Shown here: in pieces, positions 17,695 to 26,306 of the stretch
How the letters are laid out: every line of letters begins with the position of its first letter
How positions within the stretch are numbered: position 1 is the first letter of the stretch
Assembly (NCBI GenBank): GCA_029249225.1
Contig: JAQWHT010000092.1
Coordinates: forward strand, 1 to 58,451
Direction of reading: 5' to 3'
DNA length: 58,451 nt
Source: Flavobacteriaceae bacterium
GTDB taxonomy: Bacteria; Bacteroidota; Bacteroidia; Flavobacteriales; Flavobacteriaceae
Made by a program: the position numbers and the translations under genes
The notes under the pieces: model-generated
Seen by the model: the letters and a program-made list of their open reading frames with translations, nothing else
The model's database searches: none
Told to the model about the DNA's origin: nothing

Positions 17695-19401
17695 TCAAAT
17701 ATTTTGTTTATTAAGTTCAGAAACAGCATGATTGGCTGCTCTGGCTGTGATTGCCATATAGGTTAGTGAAGGATTGACGCATGAAGATGAGGTCATACAT
17801 GCACCATCCGAAACAAAAACATTTTTTGCAGCATGAACTTGATTGAATTTATTTAAAACTGAAGTTTTAGGGTCATGACCCATACGGGCGGTTCCCATTT
17901 CATGGATTCCGTTTCCTTGTTCGTGTTCATTATCAAAACCAACTATGTTGGATAAACCCGCTTTTTCAAGCATCTCTACAGCATCTTTTTGAATTTGTCT
18001 ATTGGCCATTTTTTCATTTTCCTTAAATTCACTGTCTATAGTTAATGTTGGGGTCCCCCATTTATCAAGCACATCTTTATTAAGGCTTACTTTGTTTTCA
18101 TGATAAGGTAAACATTCTGCAAATCCGGTTATGAAAAATTCCCATGGTTCAGGTTGCATCAATGCTCTCTTAAAGTCTGCTCCAAAACTAGGAAGATTGG
18201 CTGCAGCTTTTAAATCTGATCGGCCTCCTCCTCCTTGGAATCCAAAACCTCTTAAAAAGTCTTTAGATTGCTTTTGCCCTTGAAGATTTACATAACGAGG
18301 GATGTAAATCCCATTAGGACGTCTCCCTTTATAATACTCATTTTCAAATCCATCAACATTTCCCATTGCACCAACCCTGTAGGTATGATCCATCAGGTTA
18401 TGACCCAACTCCCCACTGTCATTTCCAAATCCGTTTTCAAATCTTGAAGACGTGGAGTTTAATAAAATTTGTGTGGTACTTAAAGTCGATGCATTAGAAA
18501 AAATAATTTTTGAATAAAATGAATAGGATTGGTTAGTCTCTGCATCAACAATTCGCACTCCAACTGCTTTTTCTTTTTTTTCATCATAAATTATGGATTC
18601 TACTATTGAATAAGGCCTAATTGTAAGGTTTCCTGTAGCGTTTGCAGCAGGAAGTGTAACCGAATTACTACTAAAATAGGCCCCATAAGGACACCCTCTA
18701 CTACAACGGTTTCGGTACTGGCATTGACCCCTACCGTTTAGAGGTTGCGTCAAATGCGCCACCCGCCCAACAATCATGTGTCGCCCAGGAAATTCTTTTT
18801 CAATTCTGCTTTTTACATGCTTTTCTACACAATTCAACTCCATTGGAGGAAGAAAATGACTATCTGGTAGCTGAGGCAATCCAAGTGCTTCACCGCTAAT
18901 CCCTGCAAATTTTTCTACATATGTATACCAAGGGGCTAAATCATTATAACGTATGGGCCAGTCAACTCCATATCCGTCTTTAGCATTTGCTTCAAAATCA
19001 AGATCACTCCAACGATAGGTTTGTTTTCCCCATACTAAAGAACGACCACCCATTTGGTGGGCTCTAATCCAGAGAAAAGGCTTTTTCTCTGTATATGGAT
19101 TCTCTTCATCGTTTGCGAAAAAATGCTCCGTATCTTTTCCAATAAATCCAGAACGGACCACATACTTATGTTTTTGTTTTTCCTTCGATGTAAGTGCTCC
19201 TCTTAATTCTAAATCCCAAGGATCGTTGTTCATTGTTGGATAATCTTTGACATGCTCAACCATTCTTCCTCGTTCTAAAACAAGTGTTTTTAAACCTTTT
19301 TCACATAGCTCTTTAGCAGCCCAGCCACCACTAATCCCAGAGCCAATTACTATGGCATCATAAGTCATGTCTTTTTTGGCGTCAATATTGTAATTTGGCA
19401 T
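17695..19401 (-). CDS. GMC family FAD-dependent oxidoreductase (large subunit)
   Basis: The 568-residue protein has the FAD dinucleotide motif GSGISGGWAAKELCEKG about residues 17-33, a Cys-rich region (CQYRNRCSRGCPYG), and the GMC C-terminal region with HEMGTARMG and NPSLTYMAITARAA. It lacks its own signal peptide. With the Tat subunit encoded directly behind it, it resembles gluconate or glucoside-3-dehydrogenase type complexes that oxidise sugars in the periplasm. No cytochrome c subunit is seen in the window, so the electron acceptor is unknown. The tRNA-Arg gene lies about 70 bases before the start, on the opposite strand. Confidence 0.9.
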   Translation of the reverse strand: MPNYNIDAKKDMTYDAIVIGSGISGGWAAKELCEKGLKTLVLERGRMVEHVKDYPTMNNDPWDLELRGALTSKEKQKHKYVVRSGFIGKDTEHFFANDEENPYTEKKPFLWIRAHQMGGRSLVWGKQTYRWSDLDFEANAKDGYGVDWPIRYNDLAPWYTYVEKFAGISGEALGLPQLPDSHFLPPMELNCVEKHVKSRIEKEFPGRHMIVGRVAHLTQPLNGRGQCQYRNRCSRGCPYGAYFSSNSVTLPAANATGNLTIRPYSIVESIIYDEKKEKAVGVRIVDAETNQSYSFYSKIIFSNASTLSTTQILLNSTSSRFENGFGNDSGELGHNLMDHTYRVGAMGNVDGFENEYYKGRRPNGIYIPRYVNLQGQKQSKDFLRGFGFQGGGGRSDLKAAANLPSFGADFKRALMQPEPWEFFITGFAECLPYHENKVSLNKDVLDKWGTPTLTIDSEFKENEKMANRQIQKDAVEMLEKAGLSNIVGFDNEHEQGNGIHEMGTARMGHDPKTSVLNKFNQVHAAKNVFVSDGACMTSSSCVNPSLTYMAITARAANHAVSELNKQNI

Positions 19402-19472
19402 CGTAATAATTTAAGTCAGTATCCTAAGGTAATTAATAGTTGGTATATTCAAATAAATTAAATAATTATTTT

Positions 19473-19544
19473 TGCCCCGTAGTTCAACGGATAGAACAAA
19501 AGTTTCCTAAACTTTAGATAGAGGTTCGATTCCTCTCGGGGCAA
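19473..19544 (+). tRNA. tRNA-Arg (anticodon CCU)
   Basis: A full cloverleaf folds over 72 bases. The acceptor stem is TGCCCCG/CGGGGCA, the D stem is GTTC/GAAC, the anticodon stem AAAGT/ACTTT carries the loop TTCCTAA (anticodon CCT in DNA), the variable loop is four bases, and the T arm is AGAGG/CCTCT around TTCGATT. The 3' CCA is not encoded. It reads AGG codons. The gene is alone, divergent from the GMC oxidoreductase. Confidence 0.95.
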
Positions 19545-19866
19545 CTTTTAAAATAAAATTTGCTTACACTCCTATGGCTGCGCCCTTTAATTGAAAAGAA
19601 GACTCTCTAAATTTCTACTCGGATCTTCCCATTCGAAAACTCATAAAACTCTCAAGTTATAAGTCGTAACCAGGAGCCTAAAGGAGAAAAGTGAAAATAG
19701 CTCCCTGAATTGAGACTTGCGCCTCTAAAGTTTTTGGATGATTGTCGTAGAATGTTCATTCTCTATTTTAATTTAAATATTTATAGAATTCTGTTGGGAT
19801 AATTTACAATGGTATTCTTAACAAAATGAAATTTTAGGTAAATTGGTTATTCTTAATGTTATAAAA
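19545..19866. other. Spacer downstream of the tRNA
   Basis: About 320 bases lie between the tRNA gene and the Gfo/Idh/MocA gene. A slightly more GC-rich patch with GCTGCGCCC and CCAGGAGCC near 19570-19720 does not match any RNA family I know. I find no direct copy of the tRNA 3' end that would suggest an integration site. Confidence 0.45.
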
Positions 19867-20982
19867 ATGATCACACGAAGAAAGTTCATTCAAAAAGCCG
19901 GTCTTGGTGCAGCAAGCTTACCTCTGATTTCCAGTACACATCCGCTATTTACTCCTACTGTGATACCCCCTGATATTCCTTTGCTTAGGGTAGCTATCAT
20001 GGGGCTTGGCAGCTATGCCAATCGGGTTGCTAGAGCAATGGAAACCTGTTCTCGTGCAAAAATTACCGGGCTGGTCAGCGGTACTCCATCTAAAATAAAA
20101 GATTGGCAAAAACGCTATGGAATCCCAGAAAAAAATTGTTATCACTACAACAACCTTGAGGAAATAGAATCAAATCCAGATATTGACGCAGTTTACATTA
20201 TCACTCCCAATGGCTTGCATTGTGAACATACGCTTAAAGTTGCAGGGGCAGGCAAACATGTAATCTGTGAAAAACCAATGGCTATCAATGCTCTTGAAGG
20301 AAAACAAATGGTCGACGCCTGCGAAGCTGCTGGTGTTCAACTATTGATTGGTTACCGAATGCATTTTGAACCAAAAACCTTAGAAGCCATCAACCTTCGT
20401 CAATCAGGAATTCTAGGAAAAATAATGTTTTTTCAGGGACTTTCAGGTTTTAAAATTGGCAATCCCAATCAATGGAGATTAAACCTCAACCTTTCGGGTG
20501 GTGGAGCTATGATGGATATTGGCATCTATTCTGTGAATGGTGCGAGATATATGGTAGGTGAGGATCCTATTTGGGTAAGTGCACAACAAACAAAAACCAA
20601 CCCAAGTAAATTTAAAGATGGGATAGACGAAACAATCCAATTTCAAATGGGATTCCCGAGTGGTGCAGTTGCTTCTTGTCTCTCTACTTACAACATGAAT
20701 TACCTGGATCGATTTTTTTTAAACGGAAGTAAAGGATTTATTGAAATGCAACCCTCAACTGGATACGGTCCAATTCAGGGAAAATCGCATTTAGGCCCTT
20801 TGAGTGGTCCTGTTGTGAATCATCAAACTGTTCAGATGGATGCCATGGCAGGAATACTTCTTTATAAAGAACAAGCACCCGTCGCAGTTGATGGTAAAGA
20901 AGGATTAAAGGACATGAAAATTATTGATGCAATTTACCAGGCGTGTAGATCTGGTAACAAAATATATTTACCCAAATTATAA
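19867..20982 (+). CDS. Gfo/Idh/MocA family oxidoreductase (Tat-exported)
   Basis: The start is the ATG at 19867; an in-frame upstream codon at 19843 would place a leader before the Tat motif. The first residues are MITRRKFIQKAGLGAASLPL, a classical twin-arginine signal. The Rossmann motif GLGSYANR and the conserved CEKPMAIN and GGGAMMDIGIYSVNGARY (about 215-230) show a Gfo/Idh/MocA sugar dehydrogenase or dehydratase-like protein using NAD(P). Family members act on cyclic sugars and sugar glycosides. The cofactor must be loaded before Tat export. It heads a two-gene unit with YjbQ 19 bases behind. Confidence 0.88.
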   Translation: MITRRKFIQKAGLGAASLPLISSTHPLFTPTVIPPDIPLLRVAIMGLGSYANRVARAMETCSRAKITGLVSGTPSKIKDWQKRYGIPEKNCYHYNNLEEIESNPDIDAVYIITPNGLHCEHTLKVAGAGKHVICEKPMAINALEGKQMVDACEAAGVQLLIGYRMHFEPKTLEAINLRQSGILGKIMFFQGLSGFKIGNPNQWRLNLNLSGGGAMMDIGIYSVNGARYMVGEDPIWVSAQQTKTNPSKFKDGIDETIQFQMGFPSGAVASCLSTYNMNYLDRFFLNGSKGFIEMQPSTGYGPIQGKSHLGPLSGPVVNHQTVQMDAMAGILLYKEQAPVAVDGKEGLKDMKIIDAIYQACRSGNKIYLPKL

Positions 20983-21001
20983 TACTTCTAAAGACTAAAA
21001 T

Positions 21002-21409
21002 ATGGTATTTCAAAAACGACTTCAACTTCCCTCTCACTCAAGAGGTTTTCATCTTATTACTTCGCATATTTTGAACGAGCTCCCTGAACTTTCTGGGGTT
21101 GTTCACGTTTTTATTCAGCATACCTCGGCAAGTTTAAGTATTAATGAAAATGCAGATCCAACGGTAAGGATGGACTTTGAAACTTTTTTTAACCATCTAG
21201 TTCCTGAAGACAGTAACCTGTTCTTACACACTGACGAAGGTCCAGATGACATGACCTCGCATATTAAAAGTAGTTTATTAGGAAGCAGTGTTAGTTTTCC
21301 TATAAAGAAGGGAATTCCGCAATGGGGAATGTGGCAGGGCATCTATTTGTGTGAACACAGGAATACCGAAAGAAAGAGAGATATAGTAATTACTGCGATT
21401 GGAGAATGA
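21002..21409 (+). CDS. YjbQ-like secondary thiamine-phosphate synthase family protein
   Basis: The 135-residue cytoplasmic protein shows family features: a start with FQKRLQLPSHSRGFHLIT, then VFIQHTSASLSINENADP, then DDMTSHIKSSLLGSS, and the C-terminal WQGIYLCEHR. This is the UPF0047/YjbQ fold. Family members have a weak thiamine-phosphate synthase activity, and the true role is unclear. Stop-to-start spacing of 19 bases indicates cotranscription with the Tat-exported Gfo/Idh/MocA protein, although one acts in the cytoplasm and the other in the periplasm. Confidence 0.85.
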   Translation: MVFQKRLQLPSHSRGFHLITSHILNELPELSGVVHVFIQHTSASLSINENADPTVRMDFETFFNHLVPEDSNLFLHTDEGPDDMTSHIKSSLLGSSVSFPIKKGIPQWGMWQGIYLCEHRNTERKRDIVITAIGE

Positions 21410-21442
21410 AGATAAAACTTTAGATTTTTTTAAACCTAACGG

Positions 21443-21826
21443 TTATTTTGAAAAGTCTTCTTTTAAAGTCAAAATTTCTTTCTTCAGGGAATGACAAACA
21501 ATTTTTGCACGTTCCTTAGAATTAATTTGTGCTAGCGTATTAGAAGACATATTAAATATTAATTTTTCCAGCTCTTCTTTGTGTTCTTCTTTATTAATTC
21601 TTCGAATTTTAAAAATAATATTTATCCCGTTTAACTTTCCTTCTACGTGGTTAATGTAATTTTTTTCTGGGTTGTCGTGATTAATTAATTCATTGTACGA
21701 AATAAACCAATCTTGAATCTTAAAATAATCCTCGAGGATTCCACAAATAATTTCTGAGTTATATTCCTTTTCTTTATCAGTAAAATCAGGCCAGTTATAG
21801 AAAGATCTATCGTTTGGGTTTTCCAT
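21443..21826 (-). CDS. Hypothetical soluble protein
   Basis: The 127-residue protein has no signal peptide or membrane span. It is charged and helical, with aromatic residues near the N-terminus (FYNWPDFTDKEKEYN) and a C-terminal lysine-rich helix. It has no motif I recognise. Its start lies about 115 bases from the (TTTTG)7 repeat at 21941, so the repeat may sit in its promoter. Confidence 0.55.
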   Translation of the reverse strand: MENPNDRSFYNWPDFTDKEKEYNSEIICGILEDYFKIQDWFISYNELINHDNPEKNYINHVEGKLNGINIIFKIRRINKEEHKEELEKLIFNMSSNTLAQINSKERAKIVCHSLKKEILTLKEDFSK

Positions 21827-21940
21827 TTTTAAATTATTTTAAAGTGTTTTGGCGTAAATGGAATTACAAATTAATATAATAATTTTTTATATCAAAAATA
21901 TTATTAATCTATTATAAACTACAAATAATCTATTCAACTA

Positions 21941-21978
21941 TTTTGTTTTGTTTTGTTTTGTTTTGTTTTGTTTTGTTT
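21941..21978. repeat. Pentanucleotide tandem repeat (TTTTG)7
   Basis: Seven perfect copies of TTTTG plus TTT are visible. It lies in the promoter region between the minus-strand hypothetical gene at 21443 and the HTH gene at 22265. Slippage at such a tract could alter promoter spacing, and the repeated TTTG resembles the -33 element. A role in phase variation is only a possibility. Confidence 0.9.
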
Positions 21979-22037
21979 AACTATTTGTATCAAATTATAA
22001 ATTATTATACATATAAAAGTAGGTTAATTCATGACAC

Positions 22038-22080
22038 TATTCTGGGGGCAGGGGCAAGAACGTAGGTAAGTTCTGGAATA
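22038..22080 (+). other. G-rich foldable element upstream of the HTH/P-II genes
   Basis: In otherwise AT-rich sequence, TATTC pairs with GAATA at the base (22038-22042 with 22076-22080) and AGAAC with GTTCT inside (22057-22061 with 22070-22074). A single-stranded GGGGGCAGGGG lies between the two stems on one side. It could be an RNA leader element, a DNA site or a short coding stretch (ATG 22031 opens 12 codons). I know no matching family. Confidence 0.35.
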
Positions 22081-22264
22081 AATAAGCAATGATTACTGTC
22101 TAAATTATTAAAGCGGTTAAGTTTAAATTTGATTATTTCTTTCCGTATATTTTGGTATGCTTTTTTTAATTAATATTATTGCAATATACATTTTTTAACA
22201 TATATTATACAAATTTAATATATTTTTTATGCTTTTCAAAATTTTTTAATTCTTTTTTATAACA

Positions 22265-22624
22265 ATGAACGAGATATCAAGACTAAATCAAATATTAGAA
22301 TATACAGGTATGCGCAAGAATACTCTTGCCAAAGCACTTGGTTATACTAATAGTGCTATTTTTTATCAAATAGAAACAGGAAGAAATGGCATCTCTTCCA
22401 ATTTAGCGATTAGAGTTTCTGAACGGTTCCCGGAGATAAATCAAAATTGGATTCTTACTGGGAAAGGCGAAATGCTCCATGACAGCGAACTCAATATTGA
22501 TGAAAAAACAAAAAATCGAATAGAATTTCTTGAAAATCATCTAAAAGGACAAGATGCTCGTATCGAAAAACTTGAAAAGTTACTCCTAGATTTAAAAAAT
22601 GAAATACTAAATAATAGTATCTAA
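22265..22624 (+). CDS. Phage CI-like helix-turn-helix DNA-binding protein
   Basis: The 119-residue protein has an N-terminal helix-turn-helix region (about 17-60: KNTLAKALGYTNSAIFYQIE, then INQNWILTGKGEML), typical of the CI/XRE type found in flavobacterial phage-repressor-like proteins. Residues about 80-115 form a heptad-rich coiled coil (ENHLKGQDARIEKLEKLLLDL) that should dimerise it. No protease-cleavable (S24) domain follows. The P-II gene starts 27 bases downstream in the same direction, so the two are probably one operon. Confidence 0.8.
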   Translation: MNEISRLNQILEYTGMRKNTLAKALGYTNSAIFYQIETGRNGISSNLAIRVSERFPEINQNWILTGKGEMLHDSELNIDEKTKNRIEFLENHLKGQDARIEKLEKLLLDLKNEILNNSI

Positions 22625-22651
22625 TACTATCACTAAACCTCCCTACAAGAC

Positions 22652-22990
22652 ATGAAAAAGATTGAAGCAATTATCCGTAAATCTAAATTCAATGAGGTTA
22701 AAGAGGCACTCCACAATGTAGAAGTAAACTTTTTTAGTTACTGGGATGTCACAGGCATAGGAAATGAAAAAGAGGGACATGTATACCGAGGAATCAGTTA
22801 CAGTACTTCAGAAATTCAAAGAAGATATCTATCAATAGTTGTAAATGATGACTTTGTTGAGACTACCGTAAATGCAATAATTAAATCTGCTGCCACAGAC
22901 CGTATTGGAGATGGCAAGATTTTTGTCCTTCCTGTTGAAGATGCTTACAGAATCAGAACAGGTGAAAAAGGTGGCAAATCATTAAATTAA
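22652..22990 (+). CDS. P-II family nitrogen regulatory protein (orphan)
   Basis: The 112-residue protein is a complete P-II protein: MKKIEAIIRKSKFNEVKEAL at the start, a T-loop with YRGISY in which Tyr50 matches the uridylylated Tyr51 of enteric P-II, the B-loop ATDRIGDGKIFV, and the C-terminal EDAYRIRTGE. It should sense 2-oxoglutarate and ATP/ADP. No ammonium transporter, glutamine synthetase or GlnD gene is near. Its partner in this operon is an HTH protein instead. Its T-loop is shorter than the E. coli loop by about one residue. Confidence 0.92.
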   Translation: MKKIEAIIRKSKFNEVKEALHNVEVNFFSYWDVTGIGNEKEGHVYRGISYSTSEIQRRYLSIVVNDDFVETTVNAIIKSAATDRIGDGKIFVLPVEDAYRIRTGEKGGKSLN

Positions 22991-23023
22991 TTTTTTAGTT
23001 GGAAAAATACAACTCCTTTAGAT

Positions 23024-25222
23024 TTAGAGAAGTTTACTTAACAAGGAGAGAAAGTTCGTGTAATTTCTAGTATAAAACTCTGCCGCCGTTTTTTTCTTCC
23101 CAATTTTTACTTTAAAAGTATCTGAAGGAAGGTTTGTAAACATATTTTCATCTGTTACATCATCTCCGGCTGCAAGAATAAAATCATAAGGTTTTAAATT
23201 ATAAAGGTCCAGTGCAACTACTCCTTTATTGATGTTTGCTGGAACCAGTTCTAAAACTTTATTGCCGTCTAATAAGGTTAATTCATTTGGCAAAAGACTT
23301 GTAAGCACAGTTTTTAATTCTACTGATCTTGCAGTTCCTAATTCAGGATCTGTTTTGCGGTAATGCCACACTAAGGAGTTCTTTTTGTGTTCTATAAAAG
23401 TTCCAGGAGTATTATCTGTAAATGTGTCAAGTACAGGAAGCAAATGTTCTTTCCATTCATTACTGACTCCTTTTTTCTCTTCCCATTCGGCATTCGGTTT
23501 TTTTAGGAATAATCCGTGCTCAGCGACCAAGGTTAAATTTAACTGAGCAAAGTGCTGCTCCAAAAATTCATGTGGCCGTCCACTAATAATAACAAGATCC
23601 GTATTCTTTTGATTGCTCAAATCAGTTAATAAATTTAAGAGTGATTCCGAAGGAATTGCTTTATTTGGATTTTCATGAAACCCAACTAAAGTTCCATCAT
23701 AATCCAATAACAGCAGACGTTTATTTGCTGAATTATAGGCCTCTGCGATCATGTTTGAAACCTGAGCATTTACAACTTTAACTTCAGAGGCAGATTCTTT
23801 ATTTGCCGAATCACTTAAGGCCTTCATAAAATTTGAAGACCACTTTTCGATGTCGTATCGTTGAATCCTTTTACGTGAAATAATATTGCGTTCTTTCTGC
23901 TCTTTCACAGACATTTCTAGGGCGGTCTTGATGGATTGAACCAGTTGCCCAATATCAAAAGGATTTACTAACAATGCTTGAGGTAATTCTTTTGAAGACC
24001 CCGCCAGTTCACTTAAAATAAGAACACCATCATTATCCACTCGTGTTGCTAGATATTCTTTAGCCACTAGATTCATCCCATCTCTTAGTGGGGTTATCAT
24101 TGCTACATCAGATGAAACATAAAGATCAATCAAATTTTCAAACTCCATTGAACGGTAATAGTACCATACAGGAGTCCAGTTTACAGAAGCAAACTTTCCA
24201 TTGATTCTTCCCACTACCTCGTCTGTTTGGCGCTTTAACTGTTTGTATTGAGAAACTTTAGATCTTGAGGGAACTGCTAACATTACAAGACGAATTCTGT
24301 CATGATATTCTGGATAGGTGTCTAAAAATCGCTCAAAAGCCAATAATCTATTCACCACACCTTTGGTGTAGTCCAAACGGTCGATTGATAAAATTAACTT
24401 CCCCTCGTTTTCAGACTTGTGAGCATTGATTTGCTTTTTTAGTTCAGAAGTTTCTGAAAAATTATTTCTTAAGTTTTCTAAAGCAGCTGATTCAAATTTT
24501 TTGAAATCAATTCCCATTGGAAAAGTATTAACTACTATTTCACGCCCGTGATGTAATATAATATTATAGTTTACTTCAAAGTTTAAGATCCTTTTCACAG
24601 AACTCAAAAAATGACGTTCATAATCATAGGTATGAAATCCTATAAGGTCTGAACCCAATAGCCCTAACAATAATCGTTCTCGTTCAGGGAAAATTCTAAA
24701 TATTTCAAAGGAAGGAAAGGGAATATGAAGAAAAAATCCTATCGTAACTTCTGGGTTAGTATCTTTAATCATTTGAGGACATAGCAATAATTGATAATCA
24801 TGGACCCAAACGATATCACCATCTTCAATTACCTCTAATACTGCATTGGCAAATTTTTGATTTACTTGAATGTAGTGATTCCATTGTTCAATATCAAAAT
24901 AGTGGTACTCAATAAAGTAATGGAATAACGGCCACAAACACTTATTTGAAAAACCAAAATAAAAGTTATCTAACTCATTTTCATCCAAAAATACTGGTCT
25001 ATACTGATACTTTTCTAAGTCCTTAGAAATTTGAGTTTTACTTTTCTCATCCAACACATCAGAACTAACACCAGGCCACCCCACCCACAGGGAGTCTCCA
25101 TCTTGATGAACAGATTTCATCCCAGTAGCCAAGCCTCCACTAGTAGGCGTAAACGACCAAGAATCATTGGCGTTTATAGCTTGAACAGGTAAGCGATTGG
25201 ATACAATAATATTTTTAGGCAT
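23024..25222 (-). CDS. Bifunctional trehalose-6-phosphate synthase / trehalose-phosphatase
   Basis: The 732-residue protein fuses two enzymes. Residues 1-475 are GT20 trehalose-6-phosphate synthase with the glycine loop GGLATGMKSV, WVHDYQLLL, DRLDYTKGV and DGMNLVAKEY; this part uses UDP-glucose and glucose-6-phosphate. Residues about 500-732 are the HAD-type phosphatase with the nucleophile motif LLDYDGTL (near 505), ISGRPHEFLE and GDDVTDENMF. The fusion produces trehalose in the cytoplasm, as an osmoprotectant or carbon store. It is divergent from a GH16 gene, with a GH15 gene nearby that might degrade the product. Confidence 0.95.
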   Translation of the reverse strand: MPKNIIVSNRLPVQAINANDSWSFTPTSGGLATGMKSVHQDGDSLWVGWPGVSSDVLDEKSKTQISKDLEKYQYRPVFLDENELDNFYFGFSNKCLWPLFHYFIEYHYFDIEQWNHYIQVNQKFANAVLEVIEDGDIVWVHDYQLLLCPQMIKDTNPEVTIGFFLHIPFPSFEIFRIFPERERLLLGLLGSDLIGFHTYDYERHFLSSVKRILNFEVNYNIILHHGREIVVNTFPMGIDFKKFESAALENLRNNFSETSELKKQINAHKSENEGKLILSIDRLDYTKGVVNRLLAFERFLDTYPEYHDRIRLVMLAVPSRSKVSQYKQLKRQTDEVVGRINGKFASVNWTPVWYYYRSMEFENLIDLYVSSDVAMITPLRDGMNLVAKEYLATRVDNDGVLILSELAGSSKELPQALLVNPFDIGQLVQSIKTALEMSVKEQKERNIISRKRIQRYDIEKWSSNFMKALSDSANKESASEVKVVNAQVSNMIAEAYNSANKRLLLLDYDGTLVGFHENPNKAIPSESLLNLLTDLSNQKNTDLVIISGRPHEFLEQHFAQLNLTLVAEHGLFLKKPNAEWEEKKGVSNEWKEHLLPVLDTFTDNTPGTFIEHKKNSLVWHYRKTDPELGTARSVELKTVLTSLLPNELTLLDGNKVLELVPANINKGVVALDLYNLKPYDFILAAGDDVTDENMFTNLPSDTFKVKIGKKKTAAEFYTRNYTNFLSLLSKLL

Positions 25223-25406
25223 AGTTTACATCTTCACCCTTAATAAATGGAAAAATAATTAATATCCAAAGGGAAAAATCAAATAATTTTTAATAAAAAT
25301 TTGTGTGTGTTTTTTATGTAAATTGTAAAATTGATTTAATTTTAAATCAGAATAATTTTTAATAAAAAAGATCATAAAACACATAAAATTCTTATTAATA
25401 CACTGC

Positions 25407-26306
25407 TTGTTGTTTGGAATTTTGTTTTCCTGCAGTAAAAATTCAAATGATAGTTCAATGAGTGATTTCACTCCTGAAGAAAGTGTTAATACCATTGTGA
25501 CGCCTAATATTAACATCGATACATCTGAAGAGGTAACGATCTACAATGACTATGATTTAGTATGGAATGATGAATTCAATTATGAAGGGAGTCCTGCAAG
25601 CGATAAGTGGCATCATCAAATAATTCCTATTCTTGGAACCGGTTGGGCGAACAACGAACAGCAACATTACACTGAAAGATTAGACAATTCCTATGTTAGT
25701 GATGGAACTCTTAAAATTGTTTGCAAAAGAGAAACTTATACCTATGAGGGGATTTCAAAAATTTTCACTTCAGCACGATTAAATTCTAAATTTGATATCC
25801 AGTATGGAAGAATTGATGTTCGGGCCAAACTTCCCAATTCTAAGGGTACTTGGCCAGCTATATGGACCTTAGGAACATCTATAGGAGAGCAAGGAAATTA
25901 TCATGGAACCACAGCAGGTAATGTGGGATGGCCTGAGTGTGGTGAAATCGATATCATGGAGCAAGATGGAGAAGAGAAAGAAAAAATATATGGCACTTTT
26001 CACTGGGCTGACCTCAATTCAGGCAATCAGGCTTCTTATGGTGAAACAAAAAATATTTCTGAATTAAATATCTCAGATGTAACCACTAATTTCTATGTTT
26101 ACTCTTTAGTTTGGACTTCGCAATCACTAATAGTATTTGTTGACAATAAGTTAGTAGCTCAACTAATAAATAACTTTAATGTCCCTTTTGACAATCCCCA
26201 TTATTTACTCCTGAATATTGCTATGGGTGGAACTTTAGGAGGTTCAATCCCTGAATCTTTTTCTGAAGATATTATGGAAGTTGATTATGTAAGATTTTAC
26301 AAATAA
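25407..26306 (+). CDS. GH16 beta-glucanase (laminarinase-like), start codon uncertain
   Basis: The stated start is a TTG, the first recognised start codon. It leaves only nine residues before the lipobox FSC, too short for a good signal. The frame is open from 25356, and translation from an ATA at 25374 would give KHIKFLLIHCLLFGILFSC, a proper lipoprotein signal, so the original start was probably an ATG mutated to ATA. The catalytic core is clear: EIDIMEQ with the two Glu, preceded by WPAIWTL, and a C-terminal MEVDYVRFYK. It should hydrolyse beta-1,3-glucans. It is paralogous to the GH16 at 37471. Confidence 0.88.
   Translation: MLFGILFSCSKNSNDSSMSDFTPEESVNTIVTPNINIDTSEEVTIYNDYDLVWNDEFNYEGSPASDKWHHQIIPILGTGWANNEQQHYTERLDNSYVSDGTLKIVCKRETYTYEGISKIFTSARLNSKFDIQYGRIDVRAKLPNSKGTWPAIWTLGTSIGEQGNYHGTTAGNVGWPECGEIDIMEQDGEEKEKIYGTFHWADLNSGNQASYGETKNISELNISDVTTNFYVYSLVWTSQSLIVFVDNKLVAQLINNFNVPFDNPHYLLLNIAMGGTLGGSIPESFSEDIMEVDYVRFYK

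Noticed and set aside
19473-19866. tRNA gene as an integration site of a mobile element
   Set aside because: There is no integrase gene nearby, no direct repeat of the tRNA 3' end that I could find, and the flanking genes are ordinary metabolic genes.
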